A stretch of 64,000 nucleotides of DNA. Source: Nyssa sinensis. Lineage: Eukaryota; Streptophyta; Magnoliopsida; Cornales; Nyssaceae. The notes below the pieces were generated by a model. The model searched no databases and had not been told where the DNA came from. It was given only the letters and a program-made list of their open reading frames with translations. Positions 11,053-22,742 of this stretch are shown one piece after another (the first letter of the stretch is position 1; the number at the start of each line of letters is the position of its first letter). The stretch lies in NCBI GenBank assembly GCA_008638375.1, contig CM018048.1:52099847-52163846 (forward strand), given 5' to 3'. Position numbers and translations under genes: made by a program.

Positions 11053-12451
11053 TGGAAAATATGTATGATAGTTTTTAAGTTTATATGTAGAAGCATATGT
11101 ATGTTTGCTTCTTGTGTGTGTAGATACAAGCTGAGAGAATAAAGTTGAAGCTACTTGTTTTCTATCTTGTTTACATGTGAGGATCCATCTCATGTGAGAG
11201 AAAAGTGCATCGGATCTGTCAATCAGCTTGTAAAAAAAACTTGCTTTAAGTCTATAAATAAATACCGGTGACATTGTTATATATGCTTATAAGAATTACA
11301 TAAAGTTTTTTTTTTGTTTTGTTTTTTATTGCTTTAATATCAATGAAAGTTGGATACTTAGAGCCCATTTGATGTAAGTTTGAATTAAAAAATTAATTTT
11401 GGCCAAACGTTAACAGTATTTTACTGGCCGACGCGGGCTCTCAGCGTGACTCAAAACTCTGTTTCGTTATAATTCATCAGATATATTTTTGAAATAAGAG
11501 TATTATGGTCAGTCGTAAAGTCTGAAAATTTGTGATTTGATTGACGCGTTCAATTCACACGCGCTAATATCATGCTTACACATAAATTATACAAACCAAT
11601 CAAATCACAAGTTCCCAAATTTCACGACTGATGATAACTTTCCTCACTTCTAAAAACTCCATTTCATTACGACTCATCAGATATGGTTCTGAAATTCCGT
11701 CCGTATGCCTATCCCTTTTAAATTCATCCATCTGCTATTTAACAAACATTAGTGGCCTCAAAGTCGATTTATCATCATTATAAACTTTTCTGTAAGTAAA
11801 CCTTGTTTCATGACTAACAAAATCACGTTTTCAATTTGTTTAAAATCTTCCAAATTTATAACCAAAATCGTGTTCTAAGTTGATTGATTAAAGGTTATTT
11901 TCTAAAATAAAATATAATTTTAAAAATTAATAATTAAACCACATATTTTCTAAGTAAATCGTCATAGCAAAAAACTTTACTAATTTGATGAAATTATAAA
12001 ACTTATCTCAAGATGATTCTTTTCCAAAATCAAGTTTGTTCAACTCCCATAGCACAACCTTTTTTTCTATCTTTCTTTTTATAATCTACAATAAGATAAA
12101 ACAATAAAAGCTAAGAAGTACAAACACTCTATTTTAACTTATGTGTCTCTGTCGAACACCGACACTCTCGGAAACATTTAGTTCCAATCCATTTTATTTA
12201 ATTCAAATATATAACCTTATTTGTTTTTTTTTTGTTAAATAATAAAACTACAGGAATTTCAGTTTAATTTTAAATAAAATCTCAAAAATTAAGTTCATCT
12301 AAATATAAAAATTAGCAATCATTGTAAATTTGTAATACACTCGCATTAGACAATTTTTATCCATTTTTGAATATATAATTTTCTTCTAGATTTTTCTTAG
12401 CTAAGAAACGCATGAAAGCTCAAGACGAATGTGAGACTAGTCACCTTAGAT
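11053..12451. other. spacer upstream of gene C
   Basis: AT-rich DNA matching 25,301-26,702 and, from about 11,460, also 34,076-35,081 upstream of D. Includes the 3' end of B (AATAAA near 11,139) and a conserved stretch with tgattgacgcgt. No gene recognised. Confidence 0.5.
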
Positions 12452-12566
12452 GATGTTAGAGCTTACGTAATCTTTGATACTGTTGTCATGGCTTACGATG
12501 AAAAGGAACAGATCACAACAACTCAGAAAGATCGAACATACCAAATCAACAGAAATACTATAAATA
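12452..12566 (+). promoter_or_regulatory. promoter of SDR gene C: paired motif and TATA box
   Basis: gatgttagagcttacg (12452-12467) and gttgtcatggcttacg (12482-12497) precede TATAAATA at 12559-12566, which is 84 bp before the ATG. The arrangement is the same as in C', D and E and recognisably related to that of A. Confidence 0.55.
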
Positions 12567-12650
12567 TCAATCAGACCATACCATACCAATAGAGTGAAAC
12601 AACAAAATCTTCAAACAAACCATTAATTTCATTTTCCAAACTCATCCAAA

Positions 12651-14268
12651 ATGGTAGACAGAGTTACCAGTCATGCAACCAAGAGGTACCCAACTATATC
12701 TTACATATCCTAAATTCATTTTGGACATCGGTTTCAACTGTATTTTAATTCTGATCCCTTCCTTTTTCATTCTTTTTCCTCTCAATTTGTTTTCAATTTT
12801 TACAGGGTTGCAGTTGTAACAGGAGCCAATAAAGGGATTGGGTTAGAGATAAGTAGACAGTTAGCTTCTAATGGGGTCATGGTTGTATTAACGGCCAGAG
12901 ATGAGAAGAGAGGGCTTGAATCTGTTAAAAATCTCAAAGCTTCTGGTCTTTCCAATATAATTTTCCATCAACTTGATGTGATGGACCCTGCTAGTATTGC
13001 TTCCTTTGCTGATTTTATCAAAACCCAATTCGGAAAGCTTGACATATTGGTAAGAACATTGTCCGTGTATAATATAATATATATTTACACACACACACAC
13101 ACACACACACAGAGACTTAAAACTGTTCTGCAGAAGATAATTAATGAATCATGAAAGTTGTGTTGAAGTATATCAATATCCTTGTGCAGGTGAACAATGC
13201 AGGAGTTACTGGTGCAATAACCGATTGGGAGAAAGTAAGAGGGGTAGAACTTGGGGATGATTCTGTAAGTCTCTCCATGTAAATTGTACTCTTGTGTTTC
13301 AAGGTTTTAGAATGTTCGTAACACAAGAATCTTATGGAAATATATGTGGATAATAATCTTTACTTGTTGATGTTAGATTGCTTGAATTGTAGAAAGAACA
13401 TAACTATCTAGTCCAAATGTTGGCACAGCTTGTAGGTGAAAATGGTAAATTGTGGGAAGTGTTTATTGAACAAACCTTCGAAAAAGCTGAAGCTTGTTTA
13501 GCAACAAACTATTATGGAGTTAAGCGAGTGACTGAAGCAGTTATTCCACTTCTTCAATCAAATTCAGCAAAGATCGTTAATGTCTCCTCCAGCATGGGGC
13601 AGCTAAAGGTACAGATAATGTTTGTTATGTGGCACATATAGGCCGGCAAAGCTCCTTTATTGTTGTGGCAGTAATGAAACACATCACAGTCAATCACCAC
13701 ATAGGAGCAATTTAGTAATTTGGTGGAAAACATGATTAATTTAATTGTAAGAACCACAATGTTGCATGTTGCTGTAATTTGGCACGACTAAAATGATTTT
13801 ATAGAAAAAAATATAGCCTCTGTTGCTAGGATAATATTAGGTGTCAATATCTCTTTCTATTTTCTTTATATAGTACATTTTTGTTTTCAGATGATCTCCA
13901 ATGAAAGAGCTAAGAAGGAGCTAAGTGATGTAGATGGCCTTACGGAAGAAAAAGTGGAAGAGGTGTTGCGGGGATTTCTAGAGGATGTAAAGGAGGGTTT
14001 GGCGGAAAGCAAAGGATGGCCTACAAAATTCTCTGCTTACACAGTCTCTAAAGCAGCTCTTACTGCCTACACAAGGGTTTTGGCCAAGAAATATCCCCAT
14101 ATTGCCATAAATGCAGTTTGTCCTGGTTATGTCAAAACAGATATCAATGATAATACTGGGGTCTTCACTGTTGAAGAAGGTGCTAAAGGTCCTGTGATGC
14201 TGGCCTTGATGCCTGAAGGTGGGCCTTCTGGCCTGTTTTTTAAGCAGATGGAAATATCAAATTTTTGA
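12651..14268 (+). CDS. SDR gene C, salutaridine/neomenthol dehydrogenase-like reductase
   Basis: Exons 12651-12685, 12806-13049, 13190-13264, 13429-13608 and 13891-14268 give 303 aa. TGANKGIG and TARDEKRG indicate an NADPH site. NNAG is in exon 3. The catalytic set is Asn145, Ser171, Tyr228 and Lys232 (YTVSK). All donors are GT. For exon 4 I chose the acceptor TGGCACAG|CTTG: it restores the exon length seen in A to within one codon and follows a good branch point (CATAACTATC here, AACTAAC in paralogs). In C and C' only, an upstream acceptor (TTGTAG|AAAG) would also stay open and add 12 residues. AATAAA is at 14348. Likely a cytosolic carbonyl reductase; substrate unknown. Confidence 0.88.
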
Positions 14269-16020
14269 TTTGGAAATATGTCTTATTGTTTTTTAAGTTT
14301 ATATGTAGAAGCATATGTGTTGGTGCTTGTTTGTAGAGACAAGAGAGAATAAAGCTGAAGCTACTTGTTTTCTATCTTGTATACATATACATATACATAC
14401 ATATATATAACTATGAGTATTTGTGGAATCTCCTTCAGCTCTTGCTGCTAGCTTATTCTGAGTTCGAAGTTCAAACTAGAAAATCAAAATATCTTGCTTT
14501 ATAACAGAGAACAAATGTTAAAGTCTGTGATGCAGCAAATACAGGATGGGACAAGTTCAGTGTTTTGTCTATCACCATCAAAAGTAACCTCTAATTGAAG
14601 ACAAAATCTTAGAGTTACTTATTGATTTGTTTTTTGATGGTGCCAGGATCTTGGGAGGAAAAAGAAAGCTTGAAAAAAGCTCATAATTCAAGTCACTCCC
14701 CTTTGATACATGCATACAAGTAATGAGATATATGACTTTAAGCATTCATAGATGTACATCACAGCATATAAAAAGATGGAAAGACACAAGATCAACATGG
14801 GATCTTAGCTGAAAGTGAACAATTTTATTTATAATAATAACAATAAAGAAATGAGATGATTTTTCACAATCTTGATCTTTAATTTTGAGGCTCTGCTAAA
14901 CAGTGTGTGAACTTCTCGCTACTTAAGTATTGTTCTTGAGCCGTGAATACCCTTGCAATTTGAACCTTTACCAGGATGAAGCCTCGGCAATAGAGGTGAC
15001 CTCTTAAAAATTTGTCTTTCTGGCTCAACAATGTATTATAGCTGATTGTGCTGTTTTGAAACAATGGCAAACCCAGAAGGGAAACTAATCGCATGTATCT
15101 GTTGGTAAATTTACAATTTCCAATTTGGGATGAAATCGAAGTCTGCCTCTAAAAACCTTGTTTGATCCACAATTAAAACTCAGGCAGGCTTCAATCCTTT
15201 TAACTATTTCCTTTCTATTTGGAAATCAGAACACTATAAAAGCTGTTTGCTTGCCATGAGGTACTTGAAGGGGTGTTAAAAATCCACCAACCATAATGGC
15301 ATCCCCAAGGATTTTGGCTTGTAAAAAGGTCCAACAAGAATGAGAATGCAGATTTTGAATAATCAAATTTAATGAGGGTGGATTGTGACCCGGAGGTCAC
15401 TGGTTCGAGTAATGGAAACAACTTTTTCGCTCATAAGATAAGATTGCGTATATCTAATCATTTCTAAATTCTGCAGCGGCAGGAGTCTGTGTACTGGGTT
15501 AGCCTTGTTTAATCAAATTTAATGTAACAGAACATGTAAATACTTTTTCACAGAATTGTGTTCTGTTTTGAATAGAACTTGCATGCCCACATGATAAACA
15601 ACCATTTCTCACAGTAATAATTTACGTAAAAGGCAAAGTACAGAGCACAAACCAGCACAACCATTGTAAAATATAGAAGAAAAAGGATTGCAGCATCAAT
15701 CAGGAATCAGGGCTGTGTTGTCAAAAAGAATTTCTTCTAATGCAATTTATCTTGAAAATTTTTCAAATTCCAAGTCTGTTATGAATGCAATTTTCATTTT
15801 TCATTTGGTGGAATCCCCACATTTTATCAATCGATTTAGTTCTTACACGGTGCACTGTATGAGAAGGCCATTAGAGGAATTTTCTTTTCACTTTCTCCTT
15901 TCTAGCCTCCTGGAGAAACAGAGATGTGTTGAAAACTTGAAATTTCCAAATTAATCAAACAGGATGGCCCACCAAATATTGAACGTCTAGGATCTTGAAG
16001 TCGAAATTGCATATGACAAT
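14269..16020. other. shared spacer between C-type and A-type genes
   Basis: The 3' flank of C and a conserved spacer, recurring after C' (28,524-29,900) and after E (46,560-48,366), where it again leads into an A-type gene. Short - strand frames here are partly conserved between copies but carry no recognisable domain. A degraded SINE lies at about 15,381-15,507. Confidence 0.6.
15381..15507 (+). repeat. degraded tRNA-derived SINE (Au-like)
   Basis: gtgacccggaggtcactggt followed by TCGAGT resembles a Pol III B box in a tRNA-like head. Then come GGAAACAAC, a diverged GTAAGACTGCGTA-like word (ataagattgcgtatat) and GTGTACTGGGTTAGCC. This word order is that of the Au SINE family of angiosperms. 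The same copy is carried in the C' and E spacers. Confidence 0.6.
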
Positions 16021-16087
16021 GATGTCAGAGCATACGCAGAGAGACAATGGTGTCATGCCCTACGTACAAGAAGCTGAATTTATAAAT
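16021..16087 (+). promoter_or_regulatory. promoter of SDR pseudogene A': paired motif and TATA box
   Basis: gatgtcagagcatacg (16021-16036) and ggtgtcatgccctacg (16049-16064) precede TATAAAT at 16081-16087, which is 59 bp before the ATG. The promoter looks conserved although the gene is broken. Confidence 0.5.
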
Positions 16088-16145
16088 CTTCCCACAAATC
16101 ATTTTCATTAATACCAACTCTTAGTTAACTGCTCCTTCTCAAGAA

Positions 16146-17950
16146 ATGGCAGCAACAATCACCATTCCAGCACCAAAAGGGCTAGCCTTCTCTTCTTCAT
16201 TCTAGTTTACACGACTTTAAAACCAAAGTTTGTGCCTAATCTTTGACACCCACTATGCCTTTTTTGTGTGTGTGTTCAATTTCAGGGTTGCAGTTGTAAC
16301 AGGGGCAAATAAAGGCATTGGTCTAGAGATATGTAAACAATTAGCATCTAATGAGGTCATGGTGGAGTTAACATGTAGAGATGAGAAGAGGGGTCTTGAA
16401 GCTGTGGAAAATCTCAAAGCCTCTGGGCTATCTGATATATTTTTTCATCAGCTTGATTTGATGAAACCAGATAGTATTGCTCCCTTAGCAGATCACATCA
16501 AAACCCAATTCGGAAAGCTTGACATATTAGTAAGACAGAAAGCCACCTGATAGAAAACTTGTTCGTTTGCAACTCCAAAATGGCTAATGTATAGTAACTA
16601 ACATAATAAAAGTAAATTTGGGAAGGTGAACAATGCAGGGGTTGTTGGAGTCATAATGGATGCAGAATCTTTTACAAGTTTAAACCTCAAGGCTGGTGAG
16701 GTAAGTCTTTTATGTCTTCAGAAATAAAAGACAAAAGGTCTTACCAAATGAAGAGTGTCAGCACATAAAACACATGCCTACATGCATATATAGTTGCATA
16801 CAAGCTGATTATTATCATATATATGAAACATTGAACTGCTCTTGTGTACTGTAGGTTATCGGAGCAAAGGCTCACTAGGCAAAAGAGGTTATGAAACAGC
16901 GGAAGGGTGTCTGGGAACAAACTATTATGGACCTAAACAATTGACTGAAGCACTTATTCCACTTCTTCACCTGTCCAATTCACCAAGAATAGTAAATGTC
17001 TCTACAACGTTGGGGCAGTTAAAGGTACAAAACTTCACCTTTAAAGAAAGTTGGATGTTGTTAGTTATACACTAGCACATGTTACTCATTTAGAACATTG
17101 ATCCCTCAATTGTAGGAATCAATTTCATCTTGTTATGAAACATGACCATCCTCATGGGCTATTTGTAGGACTGCAAAATGAGTCGAGTTATTCGAGTTCG
17201 GTTTAGTTAGAGGATCATTTAAGATCGACTCACAAATAAACAAGCTAAATTTGAAAATATTTTGAGGCTCATTAATTTATTGAGCTCGACTTATTAAGTC
17301 AAAAGTTGTTTAATAATATATAAAAATTAAACTATTCGAGTTCGTCTCGTGATCGGCTTTATTAAAAGTTCATTTGAGATCAACTCGAAAAATTAATAAG
17401 TTGAATTTGAATACAATTTGAAAATTATTTATTTTAATGAGTCGATTTTGAACAATTCACTACTCGACTCACAAAAAAAAGAAGAAGCAGAGAACAACAA
17501 TACGGCACACTAAAGAGTGTTTTTTTTTCTCTTCCTTCTCCTTTTTGGGCTAATCTTACATTTATTTTGCAGAACATATCAAATGAATTGGCAAGTAAGG
17601 TACTAAGTGATGTTGATGGACTCACAGAAGAAAAAATAGATGAGGTCGTGCATGTGTTTCTAAAAGATGCTAAAGAGGAGCTGTTGGAGAAGAGAGGCTG
17701 GCCTATGAATCTCTCTGCTTACATAGTCTCCAAAGCAGCTCTTAACGCATACACCAGGATTTTGGCAAAAAAGTTTCCCAATTTTTGCATTAATGCAGTT
17801 AGTCCGGGTTTTGTTAAAACAAACATGGGCTATAATTATGGGATATTCACTGTTGAAGAAGGAGCAAAAGGTCCTGTGACAGCAGCTTTGATGCCTGATG
17901 GCGGGCCATCTGGCCTGTTCTTCTATCAGTTGGAAGTATCAACCTTTTGA
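16146..17950 (+). pseudogene. SDR pseudogene A'
   Basis: Exons 16146-16180, 16286-16529, 16626-16700, 16855-17024 and 17573-17950. Exon 4 has a TAG (GCT CAC TAG, where A has CAT TTG) and a 13-bp deletion that removes QTYE and shifts the frame. Intron 1 would need a weak GC donor (AAAAGG|GCTAGC), and the intron 2 acceptor is GGGAAG instead of GGGCAG. Exon 2 reads [11 protein letters not shown]. Exon 5 translates identically to A's 125 residues, including YIVSK. Lesions limited to the 5' half, against a perfect last exon, suggest recent duplication or conversion with A. Confidence 0.88.
17160..17480. repeat. MITE-like repeat in intron 4 of A'
   Basis: Paralogous copy of the GAGTCGAGT...ACTCGACTC insert found in intron 4 of A, with the same position and ends. 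Absent from A''. Confidence 0.45.
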
Positions 17951-18891
17951 TGTATAGCATGTAGATGTAGTAGAATTTATTGTGGGCGGAGAGGGAGCTG
18001 ATGCTTCATATATTTGGGCAACTCTTTTGCTTTATCACTGACTGTTTACTGTACTCTGTTTCTAATGCTTAGTTATAAGTTTGTAACCAATAAAACGTGG
18101 GAAAAGATTTATCAATACTGCTGAATTGATATATGTAGGGCTCCGAATCCAATTCCCCCTTGCTCTCAGGGTTTTGGGTTTCTAGCACCCAAAAGATAAC
18201 AAAGAAGGCTGCTCTTGAGACTATAAATGTTATGTGTGAATGTGTTTGTTTGTTTGATTTTGTGTTTGTGTGTGTGGAAGGTAATGGTCCCAAATGGGCA
18301 GTTATAATAATGCGCATAATGGTCCAGAACTAAATCTTGAAATTAAACTCTTTTCCAGCATCTTAAAAATAGAATTAATTTCAGTAGGGGAAAATTAAAA
18401 CTTATTAATAAAGTTTTATAAATTTATAAACTTTAATTGTTAGGACAAGGCACCTATTCATTATTTTTCTTATAATTTCGCTTGAAAGTACCTTAAATGT
18501 ATGTCACATCATCTACTATTTAATTATTTAATGTATGCATGATGTGATATACATCCAAAACCATATTGAGAAAAAGGACACAATCCTGCGATGCTTGACT
18601 GGGCAATTACATTGGCACATGTTACTCATTTACAACATTGATTCCTCAATTATAAGAATCAAAATTGTTCTTCCCCTTTTTGGAGCAATAGTTAGTCAAA
18701 TTTTATCATTGTTATGTAACATGATAATTTTTATGGGCTGCATGATTACTTCTAATCCAATATGAGGCTAAAATATCGACAAGAACAACAATATGTCACA
18801 CTGTGAAGTGATTACAGCAATATTTGCAGAAAACTGATGCTATCACACTGTTTTTTTATTTTTTGTGATTAATCATATATTCATTTTACAG

Positions 18892-19269
18892 AACATTTCA
18901 AATGAATGGGCAAAGAAGGTACTAAGTGGTGTTGTTGGACTTGCAGAAGAAAAAGTAGATCAGGTATTGCATGTGTTTCTAAAGGATGCTAAAGAGGAGC
19001 TGTTGGAGACCAGAGGCTAGCCTATGACTCTCTCAGCTTACGTAGTCTACAAAGCAGCTCTTAACGCCTACACCAGGATATTGGCAAAGAAGTTTCCCAA
19101 TTTTTGTATTAATGCAGTCAGTCCTAGTTTTGTTAAAACAGACATGAGCTACAATAATGGGACATTCACTGTTGAAGAAGGGGCAAATGGTCCTGTGACA
19201 ATGGCTTTGGTGCCTGAGGGCGGGCCATCTGGCCTGTTCTTCTATCAGATGGATTTGTCAACCTTTTGA
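18892..19269 (+). pseudogene. A2': isolated SDR exon 5 copy
   Basis: Acceptor ttacag|AAC is intact. The GWP Trp codon is TAG (19018-19020), the same lesion as in A2. Downstream the frame stays open to the stop at 19267-19269 and keeps a catalytic-type Tyr and Lys, but YVVSK has become YVVYK. No exons 1-4. Non-functional on its own. Confidence 0.85.
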
Positions 19270-19627
19270 TATATGGCATGTTGATGTAGATGAATTTCTT
19301 GCGGGTGGAGAGGGTGCTCTGTTTCTGAAGCTTCATATATTTGGGCAACTCTTCTGCTTTATCACTGAATGTTTACCGTACTCTATTTCTAATGCTTTAG
19401 TTATAAGTTTATATTGTCTTGGATTTGGCTAAGTCAATGGTCTCGAATAATCATAAATTTTTATTTCAGTAAAAATTATTTTATTGTCTCTTACGAACAC
19501 AATATGTTGTACATGATAATATGTGATTGACCGAGACCATTGATTTCAGACCTTACAATAAATTCTCACCAAAAAGATTGAAGTTGAGACAAGTTACACG
19601 ATAACAAACGTTATGTGTGTATGTGTT

Positions 19628-19659
<32 letters not shown>

Positions 19660-20566
19660 GAACAAATGCCTCAAGTAATGGTCCCAAGTGGGCAGTTATA
19701 ATAAGTTATTAACGTGCATTAAGGTCCAAAATTCAATACTGAAATTTAAAACAGAAATAACAAAATCAATCAAAAACATAAATCTGGCTCATAAAAATAG
19801 AATCTTATCGATGGGGGCAAATTAAAACATATTAATAAAATTAAATTTGATTTTATAAATTTATAAAATTTAATTGTCCGAACAAAGTTTCTATTCATTA
19901 TTTTTTTTTCATAATTTCTCTCATGATATTGTAAATATATGTCATATTATTTATTATTTAATACATGCATGATGTGGTATGCATCTAAGACTGTATTGTA
20001 AAAAATTGAAGAAAATGTGGAAAGGAGAGAATCTTGATTCTAATTATTATTATGCATATCTCTAATAATTAAAAATTGAAAATGCAAGAAAAAATAAATT
20101 TTAATTTTAATTAGTATATGTAAAGTGGAAACATGATTTGTTTTGAACTTAAAAATTGAATAGTCAGGTTTTTTTTATAATTGAAAAAACTATCTACATT
20201 TAATTTTACCAAAATTAATTATCCAATAGTTTTAATTACGCCAAACGGTCACTCAAAGTTACAAGACCAGTATTAAGGTTGAGGAAACTATTTATATGTG
20301 ATTCTATAAAATAAAATAAAATAAAAAAAAGAAAGAAAAGAAAACTACTCCATAACCATAATGATAATTACCGACATCGTTGAACTCAGATTAGTATATT
20401 ACCAGATATATATATATATATATATACCGACATTGTTGACCGGACAAGATGTAATATTACCGGCAGGTTCTTCTCGGACTAAAAGAAAAAAAAAATTAAT
20501 AATCTCCATTATTAACTGGGTAATCCAAACGCCTTCACGATTAGAGTAATCAAACAAGAGTGGTTG

Positions 20567-20618
<52 letters not shown>

Positions 20619-22163
20619 AACAAGAGTTGTTGAGGCGGCAAAAATAAATAATCTGCCTTAGATATTCTGTGTCTCAGTTACTAGACAAAACGATAAACTA
20701 TTGCTACTAACCTATCACATTATTTTGTGTAAATTATTGCGAATCAAACAATCATTTGCCTTCCCTGCTTTGCTTTTGTCTTGTGAATGTATTTATCAAT
20801 TTTGTTATGCTGATCACAGTAACAACTTGAATCTGATCACGATTTTGTATTCACAGACTCACTCGATCAAGTGTGCAGACTGACATGATAGTGATCTAAT
20901 TAAGATGTGTCCTAAGATAGTAAGATCCTTTCCAACAAATTAGCAAAAGTTTACAGTGTCTGATCATGATCCGTATCCACTAACCCACTGCCCCAAGTGT
21001 CCAAACTAATTATGCAGTCATCTAAGCATTATCTTAAGATGCTTTCCTAAATTAGAAAAAGTGTCTAAGCAGTGTCTATGAAAAGAAACTCTAGATAGAA
21101 TCTTTTATCTCAAAAAGAAAGTCATCACAAGTGAATAAGAAATCTCTCTCAATAAGCTTAATGATTCTAGGGCTTAGTGTCGTATGTTGAATCTAGGTCA
21201 TGCATATATGCAACGAATAAGAAAGACATTATATCTAGACTAATGCGAGTCATGATAAGATCAGGACTAAATTAGCCAATCTAATCCTAGTGTAAAGATG
21301 CTCGCTTTGAACAGAACAATTTGTGTTCGAATGGGTTGTCTCTTTTGAATGGAGAAGGATTCAAAAATGTTAGGCTTTGTTTTCTAAAATTCATGACTTT
21401 AATTCTCATAAGAAGGTCACCCGTTTGAACAAGTGAGCTGTGAGGGACACGCGGTTAACACAATAATAGTGGCTCAATTTTTGATGATACAGTACAAATA
21501 GTTTTTGACTTTTTAGTGACATGAGAGCGTTGAAAGTCTTCTTTTCAAATGAAAGTTTTAGTAGACGAAGATTTGATCGGTCATGTTTTTGAGTTTCGGC
21601 ATCCTATTTGACCTGAAATAACGAAACAGATAATACTCATAAGCTTTCTTGATGGCCTAAGATGCTAATTTTGGCCAAATTCCATAGTCTATGCCTTCAA
21701 TTTGATGTTTTATTATTTTTGAAAAAAATTTGTTTATGTAATTACTTTGTTTAGAAAAGTCACTTTGAATCCCCTCCCTTTTTTTTTTTTCCTATTTTCT
21801 TCTTTTATTATTTAGTTTTTAATTTTGGGCTCAATAGCAAAAACCCCAATTTTGATTTTTTCGAGTTTTTTTAATTTTCTAATTTTATTAGTACAATATA
21901 AGAAATATAAAAACTAATAATTTCTGTATAAGAAGTAGTAATTTTTTATTAAAATTAATAGTCTTTTAATTTTATAAATATGATATAATAATTTTTTTTT
22001 TAGACATTAAATATTAAATTTTCTTATCTTTTATTACGCTTAGTGCTGAGTTAGTTTCTAACAAGAAATGCATGAAAGTTTAAAATAAATGTTTGCCGGC
22101 CTAGTTATCTTTCATGATGATTGAGCGTGATGTTTGGTTTTTTTTTTTTTAATCTATTATACT
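19270..22163. other. spacer with a segment unique to unit 2
   Basis: Up to about 20,385 it matches 4,702-6,530 of unit 1 minus the solo LTR. From about 20,390 to 22,060 the sequence has no counterpart in unit 1, where B's promoter and exon 1 are missing. It contains an (AT)n run at about 20,569-20,616, flanked by the repeated word caaacaagag. No gene recognised. Promoter-like sequence of B' begins near 22,040. Confidence 0.5.
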
Positions 22164-22742
22164 GATGTCATGGCTTGCGATGGAAAGGATTAGGCCACAG
22201 TCAACTCAGAAAGAACAGACCGCTGTTCCAAAAAAAAAAAAACCTCAGAAAGAACAGACCAAATCAACAGAGAAACACTATAAATCATACCATACCAATA
22301 GAGTGAAACATCAAAATCTCCAAACAAACCCTTAAAATCATTTTCCAAACTCATTAATTAATGGCAGCCACAGTTACCTGCCATGCAACCAAGAGGAACT
22401 ATATCTTACCTACTACCGATATCTTACATATCTTAAATTTAAAACTCATTTTCGTCATGGCTTGCGATGGAAAGGATCAGGCCACATCAACTCAGAAAGA
22501 ACAGACCGCTGTTCAACAAAAAAAAAAAAAACCTCAGAAAGAACAGACCAAATCAACAGAGAAACACTCTAAATCATACCAGACCAATAGAGTGAAACAA
22601 CAAAATCTCCAAACAAACCCTTAAAATCATTTTCCAAACTCATTAATTAATGGCAGCCACAGTTACCTGCCACGCAACCAAGAGGTACTATATCTTACCT
22701 TACTACCGATATCTTACATATCTTAAATTTAAAACTCATTTT
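22164..22742 (+). repeat. 287-bp tandem duplication of B' promoter and exon 1
   Basis: Two head-to-tail units (about 22,164-22,453 and 22,454-22,742). Each has the GTCATGGCTTGCG motif, a CTAHAAATC TATA-like region, and ATGGCAGCCACAGTTACC as exon 1 (22,361 and 22,650). The first unit's exon 1 ends AAGAG|GAAC, without a donor. The second keeps AAGAG|GTAC. Confidence 0.8.

Larger units (their letters stand above)
1236..15890. repeat. large tandem duplication, unit 1 (A-A2-B-C plus spacer)
   Basis: Gene order, introns and flanks from about 1236 onward recur from about 15,890 with long near-identical stretches. A/A', A2/A2', B/B' and C/C' pair in order at offsets of 14.25-16.3 kb. The offsets differ because unit 1 carries a solo LTR (734 bp) and a Helitron (2,053 bp), while unit 2 keeps or gained about 2.4 kb at 20.4-22.8 kb. 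Edges are approximate and judged by eye. Confidence 0.85.

Noticed and set aside
13393..13428. Using TTGTAG|AAAG as the standard exon 4 acceptor for C-type genes
   Set aside because: It hits an in-frame TAA in D, E, B and B' and makes the exon longer than in A. The downstream TGGCACAG acceptor restores the family length.
14879..15421. - strand frames conserved between the C, C' and E spacers
   Set aside because: Conservation is explained by duplication of the spacer. Starts and stops vary between copies and no family is recognised.
20399..20641. Ile/Tyr-repeat frame
   Set aside because: Translation of an (AT)n microsatellite.
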